From positions 52,410-116,409 of the forward strand of contig DKGG01000046.1 of NCBI GenBank assembly GCA_002453155.1: a stretch of 64,000 bases of DNA. The letters run 5' to 3'. Position numbers and translations under genes: made by a program. This DNA is from Bdellovibrionaceae bacterium UBA6776. GTDB lineage: Bacteria; Bdellovibrionota; Bdellovibrionia; Bdellovibrionales; UBA1609. Each line of letters starts with the position of its first letter. Position 1 is the first letter of the stretch. This document shows positions 16,363 through 24,398 of this stretch, piece after piece. Under the pieces are notes generated by a model. The model did no database searches and was not told the origin of the DNA. It worked only from the letters and a program-made list of their open reading frames with translations.

Positions 16363-18276
16363 TCAGTTGATCAATCTTTTCGATGTGCTCGCTCCTTCAT
16401 CCAAGGTTTCGTCAATGGAGGGAACATACTCAATGACACATTTCTTAAGAATCTCTCGCACGGCCACATGATCCTGATTCTGACAGGCATAGGTCAGTTT
16501 AGAGAGTTCTTCTTTCAGCAAGGACCAAGGAATAAAACTTTCCTCTGCACGAAGGATACGTGTGTGCGAAGTGGACGAAACATTGTCCCCAATCAAAAGC
16601 TCTTCATAGAGTTTTTCACCAGGGCGCAAACCCACATAGTGGATGGCAATGTCGCCGTCGGCATTGTTGCCGTCCCGAAGAATCAATCCGCTGAGTTGAA
16701 TCATTTTCTTTGCCAAGTCCACGATCTTTACGGGCTCGCCCATATCGAGGACGAACACATCTCCGCCCGTTCCCATGGAACCCGCCTGAAGCACCAACTG
16801 AGCGGCTTCCGGAATGGTCATAAAGTAGCGGGTCACTTCCGGATGGGTGATGGTCACAGGACCGCCTTTTCGAATTTGCTCTTTAAAAAGAGGAACCACA
16901 GATCCACTGGATCCTAAGACATTTCCAAATCGCACCATGCAAAATCGCGTTTGGCTTTTCTCTGCAGATTGAGAAAGGGCCTGAAGCACCAACTCCGCCA
17001 AACGTTTGCTGGCTCCCATCACATTCGTAGGTCGGACCGCCTTGTCCGTGGAGATGAGCACAAAAGTTTCCACTCCCACATCTAAAGAGGCTTGAGCCAT
17101 GGTTAAAGTTCCCATGACGTTGTTTGCAATCCCTGAAACTTCATTTTCTTCCACCAAGGGAACATGTTTATAAGCGGCGGCATGGTAAACGGTTTCGATT
17201 CCGTGACGCTCCAATGTGGCTTCAACCAAAGTTTTGTTTTTTACATCTCCCAGTACGGGAACCACTTTCACATTGCTTTCAAACTGACGCAGTTCCTGTT
17301 CGATTTTGTACAGAGCAAATTCTGTGGCTTCAAACAGCACCAACTTCTTTGGGTTGATGCGCATGATCTGTCGGCACAATTCGGATCCAATCGATCCACC
17401 GGCACCTGTCACCAAAACATTTTTGTTTTCGATGCAAGTGACCAAAAGAGATTCTACGGGAGGCACAGGATCTCTTCCCAAAAGGTCTTCAATTCCCACT
17501 TCCCGCAAATCCTCAATACGCACTTTGCCGGCCACAAGCTCTGCCATTCCCGGAAGAGTCTTCATCGAAAGACCAAACTCTTCAAAATCTTGAATGATCT
17601 CCCGTCGGCGAGAGCGAGAACTGGAAGGAAGGGCCAATATCAAACCTTGCAAATCAAAATTGGTGACCACTTTGCTGGCCAAGGCGGGTGAGTAAACTCG
17701 AATGCCCATCACGTTGGTGCCATGAAGGTCTTCGTTGTCATCAAAGAAGGCCAACACCTGATACTCCGGACTGGAACTCAAAGCCATGGCCAACTGAACG
17801 CCGGCTCGACCTGCGCCATAAATGGCAATGCGCTCTCTCTTTTCTACCAAGTGTCTGCGCTCTGCACGCTGAATCAGTTTTCTTGCGAAGAACCGACTGG
17901 TTCCAATCAAAGTCACGGCCAAAAGCCAAAAGATCACAAAGGAAGATCTTGGAATCCCCGTCACTCCTGCCATAAAAACGCCGCCCAAAAGGGCCAATGT
18001 TAAGAGCGTCACACCATAGGCCACCGTCGCAATCAAACGTTCATCTGCGTAGCGGACGACCGTGCGATAAAGTCCCAGTGGAATAAAAATAGGAATGGCA
18101 ATCAACGGCAAAAACAACAACACCCAATGAAGCATGGGAATGTAAAATTCAGGAGTGATCGTCGAGTGCCTTAACGCCACCGCCACCCAAAAGGTCAACG
18201 GAATCAATAAAAGATCAAAAACAATCATCAATGCTTGCTTTTTTCTTCGCGGTAAGGAAATTAAAAATTTAAACAT
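16363..18276 (-). CDS. Long-form UDP-GlcNAc 4,6-dehydratase (CapD/WbpM/PglF type)
   Basis: A 637-residue membrane-bound nucleotide-sugar dehydratase. Four hydrophobic segments fill residues 10-130, a first Rossmann domain starts at G-A-G-R-A-G (154-159), and the catalytic SDR domain begins at T-G-A-G-G-S-I-G-S-E (290-299). The active-site region S-T-D-K-A-V-R-P-T-N-V-M-G-A-S-K is at 409-424. Such enzymes convert UDP-GlcNAc to UDP-4-keto-6-deoxy sugar, the first step toward bacillosamine, legionaminate and QuiNAc, and in C5-inverting enzymes toward pseudaminate or FucNAc. It is the first gene of the leftward string, so its promoter should lie in 18277-18505. A separate short PseB is not present in the window. 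Confidence 0.92.
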   Translation of the reverse strand: MFKFLISLPRRKKQALMIVFDLLLIPLTFWVAVALRHSTITPEFYIPMLHWVLLFLPLIAIPIFIPLGLYRTVVRYADERLIATVAYGVTLLTLALLGGVFMAGVTGIPRSSFVIFWLLAVTLIGTSRFFARKLIQRAERRHLVEKRERIAIYGAGRAGVQLAMALSSSPEYQVLAFFDDNEDLHGTNVMGIRVYSPALASKVVTNFDLQGLILALPSSSRSRRREIIQDFEEFGLSMKTLPGMAELVAGKVRIEDLREVGIEDLLGRDPVPPVESLLVTCIENKNVLVTGAGGSIGSELCRQIMRINPKKLVLFEATEFALYKIEQELRQFESNVKVVPVLGDVKNKTLVEATLERHGIETVYHAAAYKHVPLVEENEVSGIANNVMGTLTMAQASLDVGVETFVLISTDKAVRPTNVMGASKRLAELVLQALSQSAEKSQTRFCMVRFGNVLGSSGSVVPLFKEQIRKGGPVTITHPEVTRYFMTIPEAAQLVLQAGSMGTGGDVFVLDMGEPVKIVDLAKKMIQLSGLILRDGNNADGDIAIHYVGLRPGEKLYEELLIGDNVSSTSHTRILRAEESFIPWSLLKEELSKLTYACQNQDHVAVREILKKCVIEYVPSIDETLDEGASTSKRLIN

Positions 18277-18505
18277 GACACTCTATGAATAACACTCTTC
18301 CAAGATGATGTTAATTGTTGTCCCACTGGAAAAGATGATGCGCTGCAATTCCTCTTCGCCAGCCCCGGAGTTAATCACTTAAAATCATTGACTGTTTTAT
18401 TTCTGGCAAGACAAATAGTCCAATGATTTCTGGCCAAAACGCAAGGAAAGCCCAAGTGCAACCTATGCCCACTTGGATTCCCCTCATCAGTGAGAACTCT
18501 CTCTC
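18277..18505. other. Divergent intergenic region between the two glycan gene strings
   Basis: This 229-base gap separates the leftward dehydratase gene from the rightward WbuB-like gene, so it should hold promoters for both directions. The only hexamer that stands out on the plus strand is TTGACT at 18388-18393, but the sequence 16-18 bases later (around ACAAAT) matches a -10 box poorly. On the minus strand nothing beats chance. I see no hairpin, repeat or RNA gene here. Confidence 0.5.
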
Positions 18506-19717
18506 GTGAAGTTGCAAATTTACAGCTATGTTTTTTATCCAGAAAGCTTTCTCATCAATGACATGGCCTTTGAAATGACCCAGAGAGGCCATGACGTGGA
18601 AGTCTCCACAAGTCTTCCCACCTACGAAAGCAAAGGCCTTAGGTCCGGCTACTCCTTTTGGAGGGGTCCTTTTCGAGAAACGGTTCGCGGCGCAAAAATC
18701 CTACGATTCCCGGCGATCCCCCGGGGGAAAGGTCTGGGAGGTTTGGCCCTCAATTATGCCTCCAATCTCCTTCTGGGAATGCTGAATGCCTTTCGAATGG
18801 ATTCCACCGCAGATGTCTCTCTTTGCTTTGGAGTCTCGCCCGTCTTCCTTGCGACATCTGCCATTCTCAAAAAACGCATTTATGGAACCCCGATGGTCCT
18901 CTGGCTCCAAGATCCTTGGCCCGAAACCTTTGCCTGGGTGATAGGCATTTCAGAGAACCATTGGCTTTATAAATTTCTCGGTCATTGGATGAAGTGGATC
19001 TATTCCCATTGCGACATGATTTGGATCCAATCCAATGCTTATAAAAAGCATTTGGAACGCTATGGATACGCGGGACCCGTTCATTATGTTCCCAATTGGG
19101 CGCCCGCTTTGATTGAAGATCTCAACTCGGAGCCTTTATGGGTTCAAGACCTCCCCTCGGATCGGTTTCTTCTTACTTTTGCGGGCAACGTGGGTAAAGG
19201 TCAGGCCTTGGACCAACTGCTCGAGGCCCTTGTAGATTGGAAAGAAAAAGAATCTTTAGCCGTGGTCATCGTGGGAGATGGAACCGAACTGAACGGGCTG
19301 AGAGATTTTGCCCACGCCCACCGTCTTTCAAATGTTCACTTTGTGGGAAGAAAACCCCTCGAAGACATGGCCGCACTCTTTCAAAAAAGCAGCGCGCTCT
19401 ATGTCTCCTTGAGCAATGGCCCTTTGAGTTCAATGACCGTTCCTTCGAAGTTGCAAACTTACATGTTGGCGGGAAAACCGGTATTGGCCCAATTGGACGG
19501 AGAGGGGGCTGAAATTATAAATGCAGCCCAATGCGGCAGAGTTGGCGCCCCCGGAGACGTTTCTTCGCTTATGAAAAACCTAAAGGAACTTGTGTTCCTT
19601 CCCAAAGATCAGTTAAAAAACCTCGGAAAAAATGCAAAAATGCACTATTCTCAAAATTTTGCAGGAAAGGTTGTCCTGGATCGGGTGGAGCATTTGCTTA
19701 AAGAGGTTGTGAAATGA
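18506..19717 (+). CDS. WbuB-like family 4 glycosyltransferase
   Basis: A 403-residue GT-B transferase. The C-terminal donor site contains L-S-N-G-P-L-S-S-M-T-V-P-S-K-L-Q-T-Y and A-G-K-P-V-L-A, the arrangement I know from WbuB proteins, which add L-FucNAc in E. coli O26-type clusters. The N-terminal acceptor domain starts at K-L-Q-I-Y-S-Y-V-F-Y-P-E. The start is GTG at 18506 with a weak ribosome-binding site. The stop overlaps the next start (ATGA). Its neighbours are an RmlD-like reductase and FnlC, the enzymes of UDP-L-FucNAc synthesis, which supports the L-fucosamine assignment. The acceptor is unknown. Confidence 0.85.
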   Translation: MKLQIYSYVFYPESFLINDMAFEMTQRGHDVEVSTSLPTYESKGLRSGYSFWRGPFRETVRGAKILRFPAIPRGKGLGGLALNYASNLLLGMLNAFRMDSTADVSLCFGVSPVFLATSAILKKRIYGTPMVLWLQDPWPETFAWVIGISENHWLYKFLGHWMKWIYSHCDMIWIQSNAYKKHLERYGYAGPVHYVPNWAPALIEDLNSEPLWVQDLPSDRFLLTFAGNVGKGQALDQLLEALVDWKEKESLAVVIVGDGTELNGLRDFAHAHRLSNVHFVGRKPLEDMAALFQKSSALYVSLSNGPLSSMTVPSKLQTYMLAGKPVLAQLDGEGAEIINAAQCGRVGAPGDVSSLMKNLKELVFLPKDQLKNLGKNAKMHYSQNFAGKVVLDRVEHLLKEVVK

Positions 19718-20595
19718 AAATTTTGGTTCTCGGTGCGGGAGGAATGTTGGGACACAAAATGGCCCAACAGCTGCACTCAGCATTTCCAGGTCAAGTTTTC
19801 GGCTCCACGCGAAAGCCCAAAAGCGCCTACGAAAATTTTGATTTCCTTCCGCAGAGTCAATTTCTGGACAATTTGGATGTCTCTCCCTTCAGCCACTTGG
19901 AAGCGGCATTGGATCGTCTGCAACCAAAATGGTTGGTCAATTGCGTGGGCATCACCTTAAGAAAACCGGAATACGGAAACGAGCCTTCCTGTTTTGAAGT
20001 GAACGCCATGTTGCCTCACCGTCTGGCACTTTGGGCGCGAAAAAACGATGCGAAAGTCATTCACTTCAGTACCGATTGTGTTTTTGATGGACTCACCCAA
20101 ACTCCTTACAAAGATTATGACCAGCCCACGGCGGAAGGCCTTTATGGAGTCAGTAAATTTTTGGGAGAAATTGCCGGCCCCCACAGTCTGACCCTTCGAT
20201 TGTCCATCATTGGCAGAGAGCTGGAAAATGGTTCAGAATTGGTGGAGTGGTTTTTGAATCAAAGGGGCTCTTCCATAAAAGGTTTTGCCAACACCATTTA
20301 CTCAGGCCTTTCCACTCCGGTGGTGTCCCGGGAAGTGGAACGCATCATTAAAAATTTCCCTGAAATGACAGGACTTTATCAAGTGGCCTCTCAACCCATC
20401 TCCAAATATGACTTGCTGCATCTGCTGAGGGAGCATTTTGACATCAATGTGGATATCAAGCGAGATGAGACTCATATCAGCAACAAGTCGCTGGATTTCA
20501 CCAGGTACTCTCAAGCCACGGGCTTTCAGCCTCCATCTTGGGATGAAATGGTTCGGGAGCTTGCTCACGAAAGAGAAGCCGTTCCCGCCCAGTGA
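19714..20595 (+). CDS. RmlD-like nucleotide-sugar 4-keto reductase (SDR)
   Basis: A 293-residue extended SDR. The NAD(P) motif L-G-A-G-G-M-L-G is at residues 5-12, and the catalytic Tyr/Lys pair is in L-Y-G-V-S-K-F-L-G-E near residue 145; H-F-S-T-D-C-V-F-D-G carries the Ser/Thr. RmlD relatives reduce a 4-keto-6-deoxy nucleotide sugar. Sitting between a WbuB-like transferase and FnlC, it most likely does the FnlB step: reduction of UDP-2-acetamido-2,6-dideoxy-4-keto-L-hexose. Classic FnlB/CapF carries an extra cupin domain, absent here. It overlaps the previous gene by 4 bases and precedes fnlC by 27 bases. Confidence 0.82.
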   Translation: MKILVLGAGGMLGHKMAQQLHSAFPGQVFGSTRKPKSAYENFDFLPQSQFLDNLDVSPFSHLEAALDRLQPKWLVNCVGITLRKPEYGNEPSCFEVNAMLPHRLALWARKNDAKVIHFSTDCVFDGLTQTPYKDYDQPTAEGLYGVSKFLGEIAGPHSLTLRLSIIGRELENGSELVEWFLNQRGSSIKGFANTIYSGLSTPVVSREVERIIKNFPEMTGLYQVASQPISKYDLLHLLREHFDINVDIKRDETHISNKSLDFTRYSQATGFQPPSWDEMVRELAHEREAVPAQ

Positions 20596-20622
20596 CCGCT
20601 TGCGCGAAAACAAGGTTGAGTC

Positions 20623-21735
20623 ATGAAAGTTGTCACGGTCATCGGCACCCGCCCGGAAATCATCAAACTGAGTCGTGTGATCCCACTTTTGGATCAACAT
20701 ACCAATCACATTCTTGTCCATACCGGCCAAAATTTTGACTACGAGTTGAATGAAGTTTTTTTCAAAGAACTTGAAATTCGAAGGCCCGACCACTTTATGG
20801 AGTCGGCCGCAGACACGCCTGTGGGAACCATTGCGAAAATTCTTTTAAAGTCCGAAGAAATCCTCCGCAAAGAACAGCCCGATGCTTTTTTGGTTTACGG
20901 AGACACCAACTCTTGCCTTTCGGCAATGGTGGCCAAAAGACTTAAGATTCCAATCTTCCATATGGAAGCGGGAAATCGATGCATGGATCAGCGGGTTCCC
21001 GAAGAGATCAATCGCAAAATGATCGACCACCTTTCTGACATCAATATGCCTCTTTCGGAACATGCCCGTCAGTATTTGATTCGAGAAGGTCTTCCTCCCG
21101 AGCGCATCATTAAGACCGGGTCCTGCATGAAGGAAATTTTCAATCACTACAAAGATAAAATTGAAAGCTCAAACATCCTTTCTCGACTCAATCTTGGTGC
21201 TCAAAATTATATGGTGGCAAGCATTCATCGCGAGGAAAATGTGGATGATGCTTACAATTTCGAAAACCTGATGAAGGCCCTTTACGCCTTGGCCGAAACC
21301 ACGGGCAAAAAGGTTTTGGTTTCCACCCACCCTCGCACATTGAAAAAAGCCAAGGATTTGGAGAAATTCGCAGACAACTCCCAAGTGGAATTTTTGAAAC
21401 CCTTTGGATTTTTCGACTACATTCAACTTCAAAAAAATGCCTTCTGCGTTTTGTCTGACAGTGGAACCATTACTGAAGAGTCCTCTCTTCTAGGATTTCC
21501 GGCGGTGACCCTACGAAATGCCCATGAACGCCCCGAGGGAATGGATGTGGGCACTTTAATTATGTCTGGCACAGAGGTGGACGATCTTTTGAAAGCGGTG
21601 GATGTGGCCACAAAATTGGGGCCAGCACCTTTGATTCCCGATTACGATGTGGACCAAGTGTCCAATCAGGTTCTAAAAATTATTTTGAGCTACACTCACT
21701 ACGTCAATCGCTACGTATGGAGAAAAAAAATCTAA
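20623..21735 (+). CDS. fnlC: UDP-L-talNAc to UDP-L-FucNAc 2-epimerase (FnlC/WbjD type)
   Basis: A 370-residue non-hydrolysing UDP-HexNAc 2-epimerase. The N-terminal V-I-G-T-R-P-E-I-I-K and the G-D-T-N-S-C block are general for the family. The stretches H-M-E-A-G-N-R-C-x-D-Q-R-V-P-E-E-I-N-R-K, H-E-R-P-E-G-M-D and Y-V-N-R-Y-V-W near the C-terminus are those I know from FnlC/WbjD rather than WecB. FnlC performs the last step of UDP-N-acetyl-L-fucosamine synthesis. The ATG is preceded by AAGGTTGAG. The flippase gene follows three bases after the stop, so the unit probably runs on. Confidence 0.9.
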   Translation: MKVVTVIGTRPEIIKLSRVIPLLDQHTNHILVHTGQNFDYELNEVFFKELEIRRPDHFMESAADTPVGTIAKILLKSEEILRKEQPDAFLVYGDTNSCLSAMVAKRLKIPIFHMEAGNRCMDQRVPEEINRKMIDHLSDINMPLSEHARQYLIREGLPPERIIKTGSCMKEIFNHYKDKIESSNILSRLNLGAQNYMVASIHREENVDDAYNFENLMKALYALAETTGKKVLVSTHPRTLKKAKDLEKFADNSQVEFLKPFGFFDYIQLQKNAFCVLSDSGTITEESSLLGFPAVTLRNAHERPEGMDVGTLIMSGTEVDDLLKAVDVATKLGPAPLIPDYDVDQVSNQVLKIILSYTHYVNRYVWRKKI

Positions 21736-21738
21736 GCC

Positions 21739-22980
21739 ATGTGGACCTACTCGTTTTCAATTTTTGTACGAGGCTACATTGCTTTCAGTGGCTTGTGCGT
21801 TTTCTTTGTCAGCGCCTCTTTGTTTGGAGCCACCGGTCGCGGGGTCATTGGCTACGGAACTTCCCTTTTTGCCGCTTTAGGAATTTTTCTTTCCTTCAAT
21901 TTAGGCCGAGCTTTTCTGCAAGCTCAAATCGAAGACAGCAAAAATCGCGACGCGCTCTTGTTTCAGTGCCTCTCCCTCAATGTGTTTGCAAGTCTCCTGA
22001 CCATGGGGGCCGGAATTCTCTACTGGCAGTTTTCTCCTTCTGCGCAGAAAATTCTTTCTTCCAGTGAAATCCTCGGATTTTCGATGACCAGTTTCTTTTG
22101 CGTTTGGTCCCACAACGGTCACCTCTTTTACTCTTCTTATCTAAAGACCAAGGTTCAAGACTTCCTGATCTTTCTCACTCGAACAGTGGTCATTTTGTTT
22201 TTGACCGGATTGATTTTGTTTCACTCAAAAACAAACTTGACCACATTCATCTGGGCCTACGCCCTCCTTTTGCTGGGAGGAACTCTTCTTGAAATGGCGG
22301 TGATTCAGTGGATCAGCAAAGCTCCCATCCGTTTCACCATGGACCTTAAATCCTATGGACGCCTGATTCAAAAAACTCTATGGCCTCATTTGGATTACAT
22401 CTTCTTCCACATTTTCCCTTTGCTTTTGATGGTTCTCTCCGCGGGATTTCTTTCGGTGTCTACTCTTGGAAAAATCAACTTCGCCACTCAAATGATCAAT
22501 TTTATCTTTCTATTTTCCACCACGGCACACATGCGCGTGAATGCCTATGTGGCCAATGGCGGAATCCAAGACAAGTTTAATAAATTTTGGAAACTCATGT
22601 CTCTCACGGCTTTGGCATCCCTCTTGAGTGCAGTCTTGCTCTATTTTGCCATCCACTTTTTGCCAAACATCCCCATGTTGAAAAGCTTCTCTGGGTCTTC
22701 ACGTCTTTATTTGATCAGCCTTGCTGCTCTGCCCGGGTACATTTTGTTTCAGTTTTTCAACCCCCTTTGGATTGAAAAAGGGAAACTCAAATCCACAGTG
22801 CTTCTACAGGGAATGAATCTTTTGATCTGCCTGGCACTTTCACCTTTTCTGCTGAAGCATTTTGGAGAGCAGGGATACCTGATGGGATTTTCGCTGTTCT
22901 ACTTCAACAACATTCCCCTTCACCTTTGGCTTTACCGCTCGGTTTTTGGCCGCCAAAGGGAACTTCTTAAAACCGAGTAA
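21739..22980 (+). CDS. Polysaccharide flippase (Wzx/MATE-like)
   Basis: A 413-residue protein with about twelve hydrophobic segments and no soluble domain, the layout of Wzx-type translocases that flip undecaprenyl-linked glycans across the inner membrane. No motif allows a specific family call; the assignment rests on topology, length and neighbours. The ATG lies three bases after the fnlC stop. The last 49 bases overlap, tail to tail, the end of the leftward GT2 gene, so two full reading frames share this stretch on opposite strands. Confidence 0.8.
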   Translation: MWTYSFSIFVRGYIAFSGLCVFFVSASLFGATGRGVIGYGTSLFAALGIFLSFNLGRAFLQAQIEDSKNRDALLFQCLSLNVFASLLTMGAGILYWQFSPSAQKILSSSEILGFSMTSFFCVWSHNGHLFYSSYLKTKVQDFLIFLTRTVVILFLTGLILFHSKTNLTTFIWAYALLLLGGTLLEMAVIQWISKAPIRFTMDLKSYGRLIQKTLWPHLDYIFFHIFPLLLMVLSAGFLSVSTLGKINFATQMINFIFLFSTTAHMRVNAYVANGGIQDKFNKFWKLMSLTALASLLSAVLLYFAIHFLPNIPMLKSFSGSSRLYLISLAALPGYILFQFFNPLWIEKGKLKSTVLLQGMNLLICLALSPFLLKHFGEQGYLMGFSLFYFNNIPLHLWLYRSVFGRQRELLKTE

Positions 22981-23714
22981 AGCAACTTGCAGGAATTCAC
23001 TCCGAAATAAATCCACCTTTGCCCCCAGGGAAAAAGAGGCGCTAAAACCAAATCCATTTTCACCAACTCTTTCCAGAACCGACGGCCACGGGTTCGAAGT
23101 TCCCTTTCGGAAATTTTATAGGTGTAAAGCTCTTCGGAAAGGTTGGAAAAACGAATTCCTTGATGGAAGAGTTGAAGCAAAAAATAGTAATCCTCTCCAA
23201 ATCTCAATTGACCATGGTATTTCGCGGACCCCATCTGATCCCTCCGAAACATTACTGTGGCATGAACAACGGACCGTTTGAGCACCCAGTCGATCCATCG
23301 AGGGTGCTCTGGTGGACGAAGCTTTCCCCACTCCTCACCTTCTTCTTCCAGCTTTGCCCATGTTCCCACAGCGCCGAATTGGGGATGGGAATCCAAAAAC
23401 TGGATTTGTTTCGCAAAGCGGTCTTTCGAAAAGGAGTCATCGGCATCCTGCAGAGCGATAAACTCCCCTTTTGCCTTTTGAATCAGCTCATTTCTGACGG
23501 CACCGGCTCCGATATTTTTGGGAAAGTGAAAACTGCGTAAACGTTGGTCCGTATGACTCTGAAGAAATCCCCAGGTTTGATCCTCGCTGGCATCATCCCC
23601 CACTAAAATTTCAAAATCTTCCGAACCCCGAGCAGATTCCAACTCTTCCAGGAGCTGAGGAAGAGTTTTGGCTCCGTTGTGAACGGGAATGACAATGGAC
23701 AATCGAGGATTCAT
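22932..23714 (-). CDS. Family 2 glycosyltransferase
   Basis: A 260-residue GT-A transferase. The N-terminus reads L-S-I-V-I-P-V-H-N-G-A-K-T-L after an ATG at 23714 with a strong GGAGG upstream; the reading frame remains open to 23801, but the extension has no ribosome-binding site and is rejected. The metal/donor motif is D-A-D-D in A-L-Q-D-A-D-D-S, with G-D-D-A-S-E-D before it. A family 2 enzyme typically adds a single sugar to a growing glycan. It is the only leftward gene in the 18506-28432 stretch, and its end overlaps the flippase end by 49 bases. Confidence 0.88.
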   Translation of the reverse strand: MNPRLSIVIPVHNGAKTLPQLLEELESARGSEDFEILVGDDASEDQTWGFLQSHTDQRLRSFHFPKNIGAGAVRNELIQKAKGEFIALQDADDSFSKDRFAKQIQFLDSHPQFGAVGTWAKLEEEGEEWGKLRPPEHPRWIDWVLKRSVVHATVMFRRDQMGSAKYHGQLRFGEDYYFLLQLFHQGIRFSNLSEELYTYKISERELRTRGRRFWKELVKMDLVLAPLFPWGQRWIYFGVNSCKLLYSVLRSSLWRPKTER

Positions 23715-23830
23715 GACCCCTCCACATAGCGCGCTGTTTAACCGATCAAAGAATACCCATCTTCGACTCTTAGGAGCAAGCCGAGGGATTATTGACTTCA
23801 CGGAATTTGGGGCAGATAGTCAGGAGTCTT

Positions 23831-24394
23831 ATGCTGAAGCGCACCTTTGATCTTCTTCTCAGTCTGCTCTTGTTGGTTTTGTTTTCAATCCCACTTTTGA
23901 TTGTAGCTCTACTTGTGCGTCTGACTTCACCGGGCCCCATTCTCTATTGGTCCGAGCGGGTGGGAAGATACAATAAAAATTTCTACATGCCCAAATTTCG
24001 ATCCATGCGCATCGATACTCCCCAAGTTGCAACTCATCTGCTGGGAGACGCTCAAAATTTTCTCACTCCCATTGGGAGCTTTCTTAGAAAATCCAGTTTG
24101 GATGAACTGCCTCAACTGTTCTCGGTGATTACCGGAGACATGAGTTTTGTGGGGCCACGGCCCGCACTTTTTAACCAAGACGACCTGATTGAACTGCGCA
24201 CTCAAAAAAACGTCCACGAATTGCGTCCTGGAATTACCGGCTGGGCTCAAATCAACGGCCGAGATGAACTTCCCATCCCCACCAAAGTGGAATTTGATGT
24301 TTATTATCGAAATCACGCTTCCTTTTTTTTGGATCTTAAAATTTTATTTCTGACTTTTTTTAAAGTCTTCAAAGCAGACGGAGTTCAACATTAA
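23831..24394 (+). CDS. Initiating phosphoglycosyl transferase (PglC/WcaJ C-terminal type)
   Basis: A 187-residue monotopic sugar-phosphate transferase. One hydrophobic N-terminal segment (L-L-L-S-L-L-L-L-V-L-F) is followed by R-x-x-x-K-F-R-S-M-R, the catalytic S-S-L-D-E-L-P-Q-L (Asp-Glu pair) and F-V-G-P-R-P, all diagnostic of the family. It moves a sugar-1-phosphate from a UDP-sugar onto undecaprenyl phosphate, starting repeat-unit synthesis. I chose the ATG at 23831, preceded by AGGAG at the right distance; a TTG at 23792 would add 13 residues with no signal. Short size (no polytopic N-terminal half) puts it with PglC/WeeH rather than WbaP. Confidence 0.92.
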   Translation: MLKRTFDLLLSLLLLVLFSIPLLIVALLVRLTSPGPILYWSERVGRYNKNFYMPKFRSMRIDTPQVATHLLGDAQNFLTPIGSFLRKSSLDELPQLFSVITGDMSFVGPRPALFNQDDLIELRTQKNVHELRPGITGWAQINGRDELPIPTKVEFDVYYRNHASFFLDLKILFLTFFKVFKADGVQH

Positions 24395-24398
24395 GCGG

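Noticed and set aside
18388..18416. TTGACT as a -35 box for the rightward glycan genes.
   Set aside because: No acceptable -10 sequence 16-18 bases downstream (ACAAAT is too poor).
23792..23820. TTGACT-17-GATAGT as a promoter for the initiating sugar transferase.
   Set aside because: Transcription from it would start at or after the AGGAG ribosome-binding site, leaving the ATG without it. The match at -10 is also only 4 of 6.
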